Assembly: GCA_902766515.1 (NCBI GenBank)
Contig: CACXEB010000212.1
Span: 1-14,156 of the forward strand
Length of the DNA: 14,156 bases
Direction: 5' to 3'
Source: an uncultured Eubacteriales bacterium
GTDB taxonomy: Bacteria > Bacillota_A > Clostridia > Christensenellales > Aristaeellaceae
Both the position numbers and the translations under genes were made by a program. Positions 1-7,826 of this stretch are shown piece by piece (the stretch's first letter is position 1; the number at the start of each line of letters is the position of its first letter). The notes under the pieces were generated by a model. The model saw only the letters and a list, made by a program, of their open reading frames with translations. It had not been told where the DNA came from and made no database searches.

Positions 1-1
1 C

Positions 2-2356
2 GAGGGCGAGCGGGAGCGCGCGCTGCTGATCGATTACAACAGCTGCATGACGGTGGCGGAAGCCCGTGCGAATGACGGCGCGGTCTACAGCGTCAAGCAG
101 GGCTATACCGCCCCGGAGGTACGGTCGGGCAGGACGGCGGCGATCAGCCTGGCGACGGACCTGTATTCGGCGTCCGCCGTGTTTTACCGCATGCTCAGCG
201 GCGCACCCATGACGCCGATCCAGATGATCCGGGGGATCCCGCCGGAGGTCGGACAGTGCGCGTGCCTGCGGGACGCGCCGGAAACCGTGCGCGCCTGGAC
301 GCGGCAGGTGCTTGCCCGCGGCCTGGCTGCGCTGCCTGCCCGGCGTTACCAGACGGTGGAAGCCATGTCGCGGGACCTCCGGGAGCTGGTGGACCGCATC
401 GACGGCGTCGGCGTGACGCACTGGGCCCTCTGGGAGGCCGGCCGCCGCCAGGCGGAGCGCATGATCGCGGATAACCCGGCGCTCGAATATCTCCGGGACG
501 CCGCGTCGCTGTTCCCATCCCGCGTGACGGCGGAGGCCGGGGCCGACCTGGCCGACGGAACGGGCGCGCTGGACGATTGCCTGCGGCAGGGCGGCGCGCT
601 CCTGACCGCGCCGGCCGGCATGGGCAAGACAACGGCGCTCCTGAGGCTGGCGCTGGAACAGAGCCCGCGCTATACCCCTGCATCCGCCGCGGCGGTGTTT
701 GTGCCGCTGCACTCATGGCAGCCGGGCGAGGCGCATTACGTGACGGACAGCCTGCTGGGCGGGCTGCGCTTCAAGCCGGATATGGGCAGCTATGCCGATG
801 CCCGCAAAGCGCTCATGGACCTGCTGGACCAGGCGGACGCGCAGCCGGTGTACCTGCTGGCGGACGGGCTCAACGAGGCGGGCGGGGAAACGTCTCTGCT
901 GCTGGACGAGCTCCGGACGCTGGCGCGCCTGCGGGCCGTGCGCCTGCTGGTTACCTCGCGCACGGAGGAGCCGGCGCTGGAATTGCGTCGGCTGTGCCTG
1001 GCCCCGCTGCGGGAGGAGGACGTGTCCTCGGCGCTCGGGCAGGCGGGGCTGCTGGCGCCGGAATCCACCGATATGCGCGAACTGCTGCGCACCCCGATGA
1101 TGCTGTCCATGTTCATCCGTTCCGCCCGGGCGGAGGGACGCCAGCCGACGGCCGGCAGCCGGGAAGAGCTGCTCCGCGCCTATCTGGAAGCCCTCAAAAC
1201 CAAGGAGACGGCTGCGACCCCGGAGGACACGGCCCTGCGCTGGCAGGTCAGCGCCGCGGTGGACGCGGTGCTGCCGGCGCTGAGCTATGAGATGGACCGG
1301 AAGGGCCGCGCGCTGACGGACGCGGAGCTGCTGCCGGCGGCGGAGCGCTGCTACCGGCGGCTGGACAGCCGGACCGCGCGTCGCGTCTACCCGGACTGGA
1401 TCGGCCGGACAGCGGCGATCCGCGGCGGCGCGAAGAGCGCGGAGGACTGGTACGGCCTGATGGCGCACGACCTGCTGTGGAAGCGGCTGGGGCTGTTGAT
1501 CCGGGACGGCGAAGGGCGCTACCAGGTGGTCCACCAGGTGATCGGCGATTACCTGGCAACCTGCGACGCGCCAAGGCGCGCGGCATTCCGCCGGACGCTG
1601 CTGGCCCGCCGGGCGGCCGTGGCGGCGCTGTGCCTGGCGCTGGCAGGGGGCGGCACATGGGCCGTCCGGCAGTGGGCCGCGCCGGCGGCGCAGCATGAAG
1701 CCGTGCCCTATGACGGGACCTATGCCGACATCGTGATGAATGACCTGATGCAGGCCTATATTCATCTGGGCATCCAGTATGCCGACCTGGCCGCCGCGCT
1801 CGGCGCGGAGGCCGGGACGGGGCGCTCCGCGGCGCTCGCGATCCCGTTCAGCGCGGAGGACGCGCTCCTGGACCTCCAGGATATGCTGGACGCGGGCGGC
1901 GAGGTGATGCCCTGGTCCGGCCAGCCCCTGAACCGCGAGGCGTGTGAGCGGCTGCTCTCCCTGCCGGCGCAGCGGTCCACGGAGTATGCCCTGTACCTGG
2001 ACGTGCTGGCATACCTGCGGTCGGACGCCCGGGCGGAAGCGCTGTACGGCGCGGATTATCTTGAAGCCCTGACCGCGCTGGCCGATACGGACGCCCGGAT
2101 CACCGCCCAGCTCTACTGGCGGGCGCTTGATCCCCACCTGACCGGCACCTACGCGGACGGCCAGGCAATCGGCACTCATTACCAGGCGATGCTGGCCCTT
2201 GTGCCGGAACAGAACAAATTCCTGCTGACCTCCTCAAGGGATGACGCGGAGCTGATTCTTAAAGACCTGTATACCCAGCGCGGCAAGCTGACGGACCGTA
2301 TCGACGCGAGCGGCGTGATGGCCGCTTATGAGCGATGGAAGGAGAATGAACCATGA
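2..2356 (+). CDS. Kinase-NACHT-type NTPase-transmembrane fusion, 5' end missing
   Basis: The frame is open from base 2, so the gene begins outside the window; 784 residues are visible (numbered from base 2). Residues 7-130 look like the C-lobe of a Ser/Thr kinase: LLIDYN at the DFG position (Asp11), GYTAPE at 34-39, TDLYS with Asp53, and the late RRY (114-116). Residues about 190-345 look like a NACHT/STAND NTPase: APAGMGKTT (Lys209) as Walker A, YLLADGLNE (Asp288, Glu292) as Walker B, and VTSR ending at Arg320 as sensor 1. Helical regions follow, ending in a HQVIGDYLA-type NACHT tail near His511. One hydrophobic helix at about 538-556 follows a basic stretch, which predicts that kinase and NTPase are cytosolic and residues 557-784 are outside. 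The outer part has no domain I recognise. The DFG-to-DYN change leaves kinase activity uncertain, and the HRD loop is not in view. The stop overlaps the next start by 4 bases. Confidence -1.
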   Translation, partial: EGERERALLIDYNSCMTVAEARANDGAVYSVKQGYTAPEVRSGRTAAISLATDLYSASAVFYRMLSGAPMTPIQMIRGIPPEVGQCACLRDAPETVRAWTRQVLARGLAALPARRYQTVEAMSRDLRELVDRIDGVGVTHWALWEAGRRQAERMIADNPALEYLRDAASLFPSRVTAEAGADLADGTGALDDCLRQGGALLTAPAGMGKTTALLRLALEQSPRYTPASAAAVFVPLHSWQPGEAHYVTDSLLGGLRFKPDMGSYADARKALMDLLDQADAQPVYLLADGLNEAGGETSLLLDELRTLARLRAVRLLVTSRTEEPALELRRLCLAPLREEDVSSALGQAGLLAPESTDMRELLRTPMMLSMFIRSARAEGRQPTAGSREELLRAYLEALKTKETAATPEDTALRWQVSAAVDAVLPALSYEMDRKGRALTDAELLPAAERCYRRLDSRTARRVYPDWIGRTAAIRGGAKSAEDWYGLMAHDLLWKRLGLLIRDGEGRYQVVHQVIGDYLATCDAPRRAAFRRTLLARRAAVAALCLALAGGGTWAVRQWAAPAAQHEAVPYDGTYADIVMNDLMQAYIHLGIQYADLAAALGAEAGTGRSAALAIPFSAEDALLDLQDMLDAGGEVMPWSGQPLNREACERLLSLPAQRSTEYALYLDVLAYLRSDARAEALYGADYLEALTALADTDARITAQLYWRALDPHLTGTYADGQAIGTHYQAMLALVPEQNKFLLTSSRDDAELILKDLYTQRGKLTDRIDASGVMAAYERWKENEP

Positions 2357-3531
2357 AGCGATCCTGGATGTGCCGGCTGACGGCCCTGCTGCTGATCCTC
2401 CTGATGCTGCCGTGGGCGGGGGCGGAAGAGGCGGAAACGCCCGAGGCCCGCATGATGAACGACCTGCTGAATTACCTGTACTACTGTGAGATCCTGTATG
2501 ACGATATGCTCTGGGCGCTGGATTACAGCGAGCGGTATGACGCGGAGCGGACCTGGGAGACCCTGCAGCTGGCCCGCGCGGCCGTGCGGCTCGCCCGGCG
2601 CGATATCGACGCCCTGGCGATGCCGGAAGGCAGCCTGACGTCGCAGGATATCCGCACGCTCATGCGGAAGGGGATCGACGCGACGTTTTTCCGCTCGGAT
2701 GAGGACAGTTTTTCCATGGACCGCACGACGATGCTGAATACCCTGACGAACCTTGAAAACGGTATCATGCACGACGCGTTCATGGCCGATACCTGGACGC
2801 ATTACGTGGAATGGGCCGCGATCGAGCGCAGGCTGGCGGACTTCAACCTGCGCTGGCTGGCCTGGCTGGCGGACGCGGTGCTGGCGGAGCTGGATGATCC
2901 TGACTGGACAGCGCAGCTGGACGAGGCGCTGCGGACCTACTGTCCCGCGATCGCCGCCCGGCGCGGCGACACGCCCCTGACCAAGGGGGAGGCGGTGGAT
3001 ACGGCGGGTGCTCAGCTGATGGATGAGCTGGAAGCCCTGAACAAGGAACTGAACCGCACGCTCGGCGTCCTCAATGCGAACATCAACGATTACAGGCAGG
3101 CAATCGAAAACGGCGACCTGGCCTGGCTGCAGGCGCGCGCCGTGGAGATCAGCGGCCTGCCCATGCTGGTGCCGGATGAAGAATGGCTGGACCAGGCCGT
3201 GGTGACCTATTACTGGCGGGAGGACGGCAAGGTCCTGCCCCTGCCGCGGCCGGGCGAGGCGCTGCTGCGCGTGCCGGACGGCTGCCTGTACGCCGTCGAC
3301 GGCGTGAGCCTGGAGACACTGCGGGAGTATGTATCCCTGCTGGCCGTGGCCGGATATCCGGAGCCCGAAGCGCTGGAGGACGCGGGGACCGTGGTGTATC
3401 AGTTCCAGATGGCCGGATCGGCGTTTTCGATCGTCTGGGAAGCGGACCATGTGGACCTGATGATGACGGAAAACCCGGTCTGCCTCGTCCCGATGGCCTA
3501 CCTGCTGGCGCGTGTGGGAGGGGCGGAATGA
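2353..3531 (+). CDS. Secreted protein of unknown function
   Basis: The product has 392 residues. The N-terminus is a typical Sec signal peptide: basic MKR, a Leu-rich core at residues 9-19, then an AGA end that predicts cleavage after Ala24. There is no lipobox Cys at the cleavage site, so it is probably released or wall-associated rather than a lipoprotein. The mature part is acidic and rich in Leu, Ala, Trp and Tyr; it looks mostly helical up to about residue 260 and mixed after that. I recognise no family. The start is supported by AAGGAG at 2339-2344, 8 bases upstream. The ATG overlaps the stop of the kinase-NACHT gene, so the two are translationally coupled. The upstream product has a predicted external C-terminal half, so this secreted protein could be its extracytoplasmic partner or ligand sensor; that is inference. 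Confidence -1.
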   Translation: MKRSWMCRLTALLLILLMLPWAGAEEAETPEARMMNDLLNYLYYCEILYDDMLWALDYSERYDAERTWETLQLARAAVRLARRDIDALAMPEGSLTSQDIRTLMRKGIDATFFRSDEDSFSMDRTTMLNTLTNLENGIMHDAFMADTWTHYVEWAAIERRLADFNLRWLAWLADAVLAELDDPDWTAQLDEALRTYCPAIAARRGDTPLTKGEAVDTAGAQLMDELEALNKELNRTLGVLNANINDYRQAIENGDLAWLQARAVEISGLPMLVPDEEWLDQAVVTYYWREDGKVLPLPRPGEALLRVPDGCLYAVDGVSLETLREYVSLLAVAGYPEPEALEDAGTVVYQFQMAGSAFSIVWEADHVDLMMTENPVCLVPMAYLLARVGGAE

Positions 3532-4667
3532 AGCTGGAAGATAAACTCCGCATGATCATGCAGCGCGCGGTGGACGACGGTGAATTGTCTGGATGCAGCG
3601 CGCTGATCTGCCGCAGGGACGGCGCGTCCTGGTACGCGGCCTGCGGCGTGGCGGACATGGTTTCGGGCCGGCCCGTGGAGCGGGACACGATCTTCCGCAT
3701 GTACAGCCAGACCAAGCCGGTCACGGCGGTGGCGCTCACCATGCTGATCGACCGGGGGCTCCTGGATGCGGGGGACCCGGTGGAAAAATGGCTGCCCGGT
3801 TTCCGGGGACAGCGGGTGCTGGGCCCGGACGGCCCGGTGCCGCCCTCGACACCGGTTGCGGTCATGCACCTGATGAGCATGACCTCCGGGCTGGTCTATC
3901 CGGACGCCGATCCCGCCGGCCAGGCGATGGGGGCGCTGTTTGCCCGGAACGAGGACGACATCGACCGGGGCGGCGGCATGACCACACTGGCGTTCGCGAA
4001 TGAAATGGGCAAAACCCCGCTGGCGTTCCAGCCGGGTGAGCGGTTCCGCTACGGCGTGTCCGCCGATGTCGCCGGCGCGCTGGTCGAGGCGGTGGACGGC
4101 CGTCCCTTTGACCGCTTCCTGAGGGAGGAAATCTTTGAGCCCCTGGGCATGCGGGATACGGACTTCTTTGTCCCGCCCGAAAAGCGCGGCCGCCTGGCGG
4201 AAGCCTACCAGCTGCAGGACGGCCGCCTGACGCGCTACCAGACCCATCACCTGTGCATCCGCGACTACAGCGGGATGCCGCCTTTCGCGTCCGGCGGCGC
4301 GGGATTGTTCTCCACGCTGGACGATTACGCGCTTTTTGGCGAAATGCTGCTGGACCGCGGCGTTTTCAGGGGGCGCCGGCTGCTTTCGGAGCGGGCGGTG
4401 GACTGGATGACCCGGCCCCAGGTCGATACCACGGGCTGGGCTTACCTGTGCGGGTACGGCTACGGGAAGTTCATGAGCGTCTGCACCGATCCCGGCAAAA
4501 CCCCCGGCTTTTCCTCGCTCGGCGAGTACGGCTGGGGCGGCTGGCTGGGCACCAACTTCGTCAACATGCCGCGGGAGCGGATGACGGTCCTGTTCTGCCA
4601 GAACACCAACGGCGCCCGGGATACCGCCTGGCGCAAGATCCGCAACGCGGCCCTGGCGGAGGCGTGA
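3528..4667 (+). CDS. Serine hydrolase, beta-lactamase/esterase (class C-like) family
   Basis: The product has 379 residues, a normal length for the Beta-lactamase (PF00144) fold. The nucleophile motif SxxK is SQTK (Ser60, Lys63), in the family-typical context after an IFR segment and before VTAVA. The second motif is YGVS (Tyr175) rather than the classical YxN. The third-motif position appears to be GWGG at residues 335-338, as in EstB-like esterases, instead of KTG. IFEPLGM and a DTDFF follow the second motif, as usual in the family. There is no signal peptide, so it is cytosolic and unlikely to confer antibiotic resistance; an esterase, amidase or D-peptidase role fits better. The start at 3528 was chosen for its GGGAGGGG box at 3516-3523 and 4-base overlap with the preceding stop; a longer open frame from 3183 would overlap the secreted-protein gene. 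Family assignment is firm, substrate unknown. Confidence -1.
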   Translation: MKLEDKLRMIMQRAVDDGELSGCSALICRRDGASWYAACGVADMVSGRPVERDTIFRMYSQTKPVTAVALTMLIDRGLLDAGDPVEKWLPGFRGQRVLGPDGPVPPSTPVAVMHLMSMTSGLVYPDADPAGQAMGALFARNEDDIDRGGGMTTLAFANEMGKTPLAFQPGERFRYGVSADVAGALVEAVDGRPFDRFLREEIFEPLGMRDTDFFVPPEKRGRLAEAYQLQDGRLTRYQTHHLCIRDYSGMPPFASGGAGLFSTLDDYALFGEMLLDRGVFRGRRLLSERAVDWMTRPQVDTTGWAYLCGYGYGKFMSVCTDPGKTPGFSSLGEYGWGGWLGTNFVNMPRERMTVLFCQNTNGARDTAWRKIRNAALAEA

Positions 4668-4673
4668 AACGCA

Positions 4674-4707
4674 GGCCGCTCCGCGCACGGAAGCGGTCCG
4701 CAATTTT
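4674..4707 (+). terminator. Possible intrinsic terminator after the first gene set
   Basis: A GC-rich hairpin lies 6 bases after the serine hydrolase stop. Bases 4674-4683 pair with 4688-4698 (ten pairs including one G-U, with A4691 bulged) around a CGCA loop. Four T residues at 4704-4707 follow after a 5-base spacer. The T run is short and slightly displaced, so termination may be weak or partial. Confidence -1.
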
Positions 4708-4719
4708 CCCGGGACCGTA

Positions 4720-4728
4720 TGGTATGCT
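4720..4728 (+). promoter_or_regulatory. Candidate extended -10 promoter element
   Basis: TGGTATGCT fits the TGnTATAAT extended -10 pattern (four of six in the hexamer) and lies 48 bases upstream of the 4776 start, just after the terminator-like hairpin. I see no convincing -35 box at 16-18 bases spacing. The position, in the only gap of about 100 bases inside the cluster, is the main support. Confidence -1.
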
Positions 4729-4775
4729 GTGCCTGTGACAGCCGCTCACGGGCTGGACGGAAAGGATGGAACGGG

Positions 4776-5537
4776 ATGAACAGACAGGATTTGAAGGCAT
4801 CGGCGGAACAGATCGTCCGGGAATCGCTGCGGGAAAACAGCGTGACCGGGGATTACGGCGCGGCGGAGGCCGCGGGCGGGCTGCTTTCGGCGGTGCAGAT
4901 GGACCGCGCACAGCTGAAGGCCTGTGTGCTCAAGGCGCTGACGGGCAGCGGCGGCAATCCGCTGAACGCACTTCTGGGCCTCTTCGGGCTGAGGATCGTC
5001 AGCCCGAAAAACGCCGCGCGCGACCTGGACGCCCTGCTGGAAAGCCCGGCGGCGCCGGCGCTGGTGGAAGATACTGAGGGCCAGCTGCTGGGATTCTTCA
5101 TGCTGGACGGGACAGCGGCGCGGCAGGCCATGGACCGGCTGAGCCAGGGCCTGCATGAGGCGGAGGAAAACGGACGCCAGGCGACGGCTGCGCAGCAGGC
5201 CGCGTTCAACCGCCAGGCGGCTGAGCTGGACGAGAGCCGCGAGGAGTGCGCGGCGCTGCGCGCGGAGGCCGCGCGCCTCCGGCAGACGATGGCGGAGCAG
5301 CTCCAGTACCTGCTGGGCCTGGCCGGGCCGGAGCATACGAAGGTCGGCGACCGCCTGGAGGAGATGCTGGACGACCTGGACCTGCGGGCGGCCTGGTCTG
5401 CGGAGGACGGTCCCGCGCCGGAGGCTGCCATGTTCACGGTGATGAAGTGTGACGATCCCGAAGCCCGGCGGGGCAAACCCTGCATTCTTTCCCCGGACGG
5501 CGTATTCGTCAGGGGACTGCGGTTCATCAAAGGCTGA
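4776..5537 (+). CDS. Coiled-coil protein with GrpE-like layout, unassigned
   Basis: The product has 253 residues. The start at 4776 is preferred over the in-frame ATG at 4719 because AAAGGA lies 9 bases upstream (4761-4766) and 4719 falls just ahead of a candidate -10 box. The N-terminal half is helical with a short Gly/Asn/Leu-rich stretch. Residues about 138-185 form a charged Ala/Glu/Arg heptad-like coiled coil. A short helical segment (EEMLDDLDL) follows, and then a compact end from about residue 220 that looks beta-rich: MFTVMK, DPEARRGKP, SPDGVFVRGLRF. Long helix, short helices and C-terminal beta wing is the order seen in the nucleotide exchange factor GrpE, and the next gene is an Hsp70-like ATPase. 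I therefore suspect a divergent exchange factor, but there is no diagnostic motif, so the functional call stays open. The gap to the next gene is 46 bases. Confidence -1.
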   Translation: MNRQDLKASAEQIVRESLRENSVTGDYGAAEAAGGLLSAVQMDRAQLKACVLKALTGSGGNPLNALLGLFGLRIVSPKNAARDLDALLESPAAPALVEDTEGQLLGFFMLDGTAARQAMDRLSQGLHEAEENGRQATAAQQAAFNRQAAELDESREECAALRAEAARLRQTMAEQLQYLLGLAGPEHTKVGDRLEEMLDDLDLRAAWSAEDGPAPEAAMFTVMKCDDPEARRGKPCILSPDGVFVRGLRFIKG

Positions 5538-5583
5538 TTCAGGCTGACGGACGGCCCAATCTTCACGAAAAGAGGACACAGCG

Positions 5584-7797
5584 ATGGCAAAGAAGTTATT
5601 CATCGGTTACGACCTGGGCGATGGCGAGACCATCACCGATATGGCGATCCTGGACGACAGCCAGATCAAATCCGGCAACCGCGTCAGCTTCGCGGGCATG
5701 ACCATGCCGGACAACAACACGCCGGGCCAGGCGATCCCCACGGTGTTCGGGCTGGACCGGGAGACCGGCAGTGTCGTCTTTTCATCCAGCATCGTCAGCG
5801 ATCCGGAAGCGGTGGAGCAGATCCGCAGCAATTTCAAGCGCCGGCCCTCCGACCTGGTCGCGCCTGTCGATGAAACGCGGCGCGCGGCCCTGATCCGGAC
5901 CCTGCAGGAGGGGTTCCCGGACCGCGATACCGCCCCGGAACTGTATACGGAGCCGCTGCTGACCTTTGCAGACGCGGTCAAGCAGTTCACGGACGCGCTC
6001 TTCACGGACGGCAATTACAACCAGGTCATCGCCAGCGCGGCGGTCGGCTGCCAGGAAATCGTGTTCTCCGTCGGGCATCCCACCCGCTGGGACGAGCTGG
6101 ACGCCGCCATCTACCGGGCGATCCTGATGAACACGGTGATCGGGGAGGACACGTTCGCGTCCGTGCCGGCGTCGCTGGTCATGGCAGCAGAGTCCCGCGC
6201 GGCCTTCCTGTACATCAAAAACAACACCGGCATGGCGGACATCCTGCCCAAGGGCAAGTGCGCGCTGCTGATCGACATGGGCTCCTCCACGATCGACCTG
6301 ACGGTCATGGCCGCGGACTCGCACAACCATGTGTATAACAGCGGCAGCAACTACCTGGGCGCGCGGGGCATCGATTACCTGATCATGGACTGGTACCTGG
6401 ATCACCTGCGCCAGGATCCGGACGACTGGGCGGAGTATGAGCGGCTGGTGGAAAAGAACCCGACCATGCGCCAGGCGGCCGTGCTGTGCTGCCGCCGCGC
6501 CAAGGAGGACGTTTACAGCCAGGGATCCGGCAAGTCGCACATCCTGTTCGCCGATTTCGCGCCGGTGCGCGTCCGGCGGGACGAGGTGACCCGGCTCGCC
6601 ACGGAACAGCCGCTGGCGCCGATCCTGCTGCGCTATTTCAACGTGCCCCAGCAGGAGCTGTTCGAAATGGGCAGCAGCAGCTGGACCGAGCTTTTCCGCC
6701 GCTTCCTGACGGATCAGAAATACGCGATGGCGCAGCAGGAACTGGACATCGCCCGCATCATCCTGACCGGCAGCGCGTCCAAGATGCCCTTCGCGCGGGA
6801 GATCGTGGCGGATGTGTTTGAGGACGCGGAAGTGCTGAACGACGGCAATCCCTCCCGCTCCATCTCCATGGGCCTGTCCCTGGTCGGCCCCTCCAACGAC
6901 ACCTCGCTCGGCTTCCAGCAGGAGCTGATCAGCCTGGTGGACAACGACCTGCCGGACATCATCCAGAACGACCTGCCCTCCCTCGCCGGCCGGCTGGCCA
7001 CCGTGATCGACGGCGTGGTCATGGATATCGTGCAGACCAGCATCGCGCAGTGGCGCAGCGGCGCCATCCGGACCCTGAACGACATGACCGCCTCGATCGA
7101 AAAGGCCTGCCGGGATGACCAGCTCGAAAAGCTGCTGAACAAATCGCCGGAATACAAGGAGGTCATCCACGACTGGCTGATCAGGGACGTAGGACAGGAC
7201 ATCGCGCTGAAGCTCAAGAAGGTCTGCGACCGGTACGGGCTCCAGGAGCTGGACCTGGACCAGCTGAACCTGATGCAGGTCAGCGGCATCACCATCGGCG
7301 GCAAGCTGGTGGTCGCGCCGGGCGAGGAGATCGTCAAGACCATGTCGACCGTGCTGTCGCTGGTTGCGGGCATCATTTCCGCGGCCATCATGCCGACGGT
7401 GCTGGGCATCGTGCTGGGGGTCATCATGGTGATCTCCGCGGACATCGGCATCACGCTGTTCATGCTGCTGATGGCGATCCCCGGCGAAGGCTGGGCGCTG
7501 CTGATCGCGCTGGGCGGGTATCTCGCGTTCAAGGCCGTCAAAAACGGCATGTCCAACGCCCGCGACCAGCTGACCGCGAAGCTGCAGGCCGCCAACCTGC
7601 CGCTGTGGGCGCGCAAGCTGATCAAGGACGAGAAGATCCGCCAGAAGATCGCGGAAACGGACATGAAGTCGAAGATCCGCAACTCCATCATGGAGCCGGA
7701 AAACGTCCGGGAAATCGTCCGCAGCGTGTCGGACCGGCTGAGCGTGATCATCATGAAGCGCGCGGAAGACATCAAGTACGTGATCGAAAGCAAGTAA
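5584..7797 (+). CDS. Hsp70-like (actin-fold) ATPase with C-terminal membrane region
   Basis: The product has 737 residues; AGAGGA at 5571-5576 supports the start. The first 430 residues follow the Hsp70 nucleotide-binding plan: GYDLGDG at 8-14 (phosphate 1, Asp10), an IPTVFG strand and an FKRRPSDL segment like those of DnaK, LLIDMGSSTIDL with Asp231 (phosphate 2), ILTGSASKMP around Gly396 (adenosine motif), then NDGNPSRSISMGL. The usual beta-sandwich substrate-binding domain is not evident. Instead there is a helical region (about 440-585), a strongly hydrophobic stretch (about 586-652) long enough for two or three membrane helices, and a basic, helical tail. It is therefore probably a membrane-anchored ATP-dependent switch or scaffold rather than a general chaperone, and I do not name it dnaK. 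The stop codon lies inside a 14-base tandem duplication. Confidence -1.
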   Translation: MAKKLFIGYDLGDGETITDMAILDDSQIKSGNRVSFAGMTMPDNNTPGQAIPTVFGLDRETGSVVFSSSIVSDPEAVEQIRSNFKRRPSDLVAPVDETRRAALIRTLQEGFPDRDTAPELYTEPLLTFADAVKQFTDALFTDGNYNQVIASAAVGCQEIVFSVGHPTRWDELDAAIYRAILMNTVIGEDTFASVPASLVMAAESRAAFLYIKNNTGMADILPKGKCALLIDMGSSTIDLTVMAADSHNHVYNSGSNYLGARGIDYLIMDWYLDHLRQDPDDWAEYERLVEKNPTMRQAAVLCCRRAKEDVYSQGSGKSHILFADFAPVRVRRDEVTRLATEQPLAPILLRYFNVPQQELFEMGSSSWTELFRRFLTDQKYAMAQQELDIARIILTGSASKMPFAREIVADVFEDAEVLNDGNPSRSISMGLSLVGPSNDTSLGFQQELISLVDNDLPDIIQNDLPSLAGRLATVIDGVVMDIVQTSIAQWRSGAIRTLNDMTASIEKACRDDQLEKLLNKSPEYKEVIHDWLIRDVGQDIALKLKKVCDRYGLQELDLDQLNLMQVSGITIGGKLVVAPGEEIVKTMSTVLSLVAGIISAAIMPTVLGIVLGVIMVISADIGITLFMLLMAIPGEGWALLIALGGYLAFKAVKNGMSNARDQLTAKLQAANLPLWARKLIKDEKIRQKIAETDMKSKIRNSIMEPENVREIVRSVSDRLSVIIMKRAEDIKYVIESK

Positions 7798-7810
7798 TCG
7801 AAAGCAAGTA
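7783..7810 (+). repeat. Perfect 14-bp tandem duplication across a stop codon
   Basis: The unit ATCGAAAGCAAGTA occurs twice in direct succession (7783-7796 and 7797-7810) with no mismatch. The first copy encodes the last residues of the Hsp70-like protein, and its stop codon is completed by the first base of the second copy. The second copy ends 2 bases before the ribosome binding site of the next gene. The perfect identity suggests a recent slippage or duplication event. Confidence -1.
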
Positions 7811-7826
7811 ACGGAGGGAAAGCCGC

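Noticed and set aside
713..2179. A 488-residue open frame on the - strand
   Set aside because: It is the complement of the kinase-NACHT gene, and its composition is typical of antisense GC-rich DNA.
3183..3527. An upstream extension of the serine hydrolase start
   Set aside because: The extra residues are Gly/Ala/Arg-rich and overlap the secreted-protein gene in another frame. The 3528 ATG has a ribosome binding site and gives the normal family N-terminus.
3528..4667. An antibiotic-resistance beta-lactamase
   Set aside because: There is no export signal, and the second and third active-site motifs are unlike true class C enzymes.
4719..4775. The upstream in-frame ATG for the coiled-coil protein
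   Set aside because: It has no ribosome binding site and coincides with the candidate -10 element; 4776 has AAAGGA at proper spacing.
5584..7797. A canonical DnaK chaperone or an MreB-type cytoskeletal protein
   Set aside because: The ATPase motifs are Hsp70-like, but the C-terminal half is a membrane domain and no dnaJ lies nearby. MreB is about half this length.
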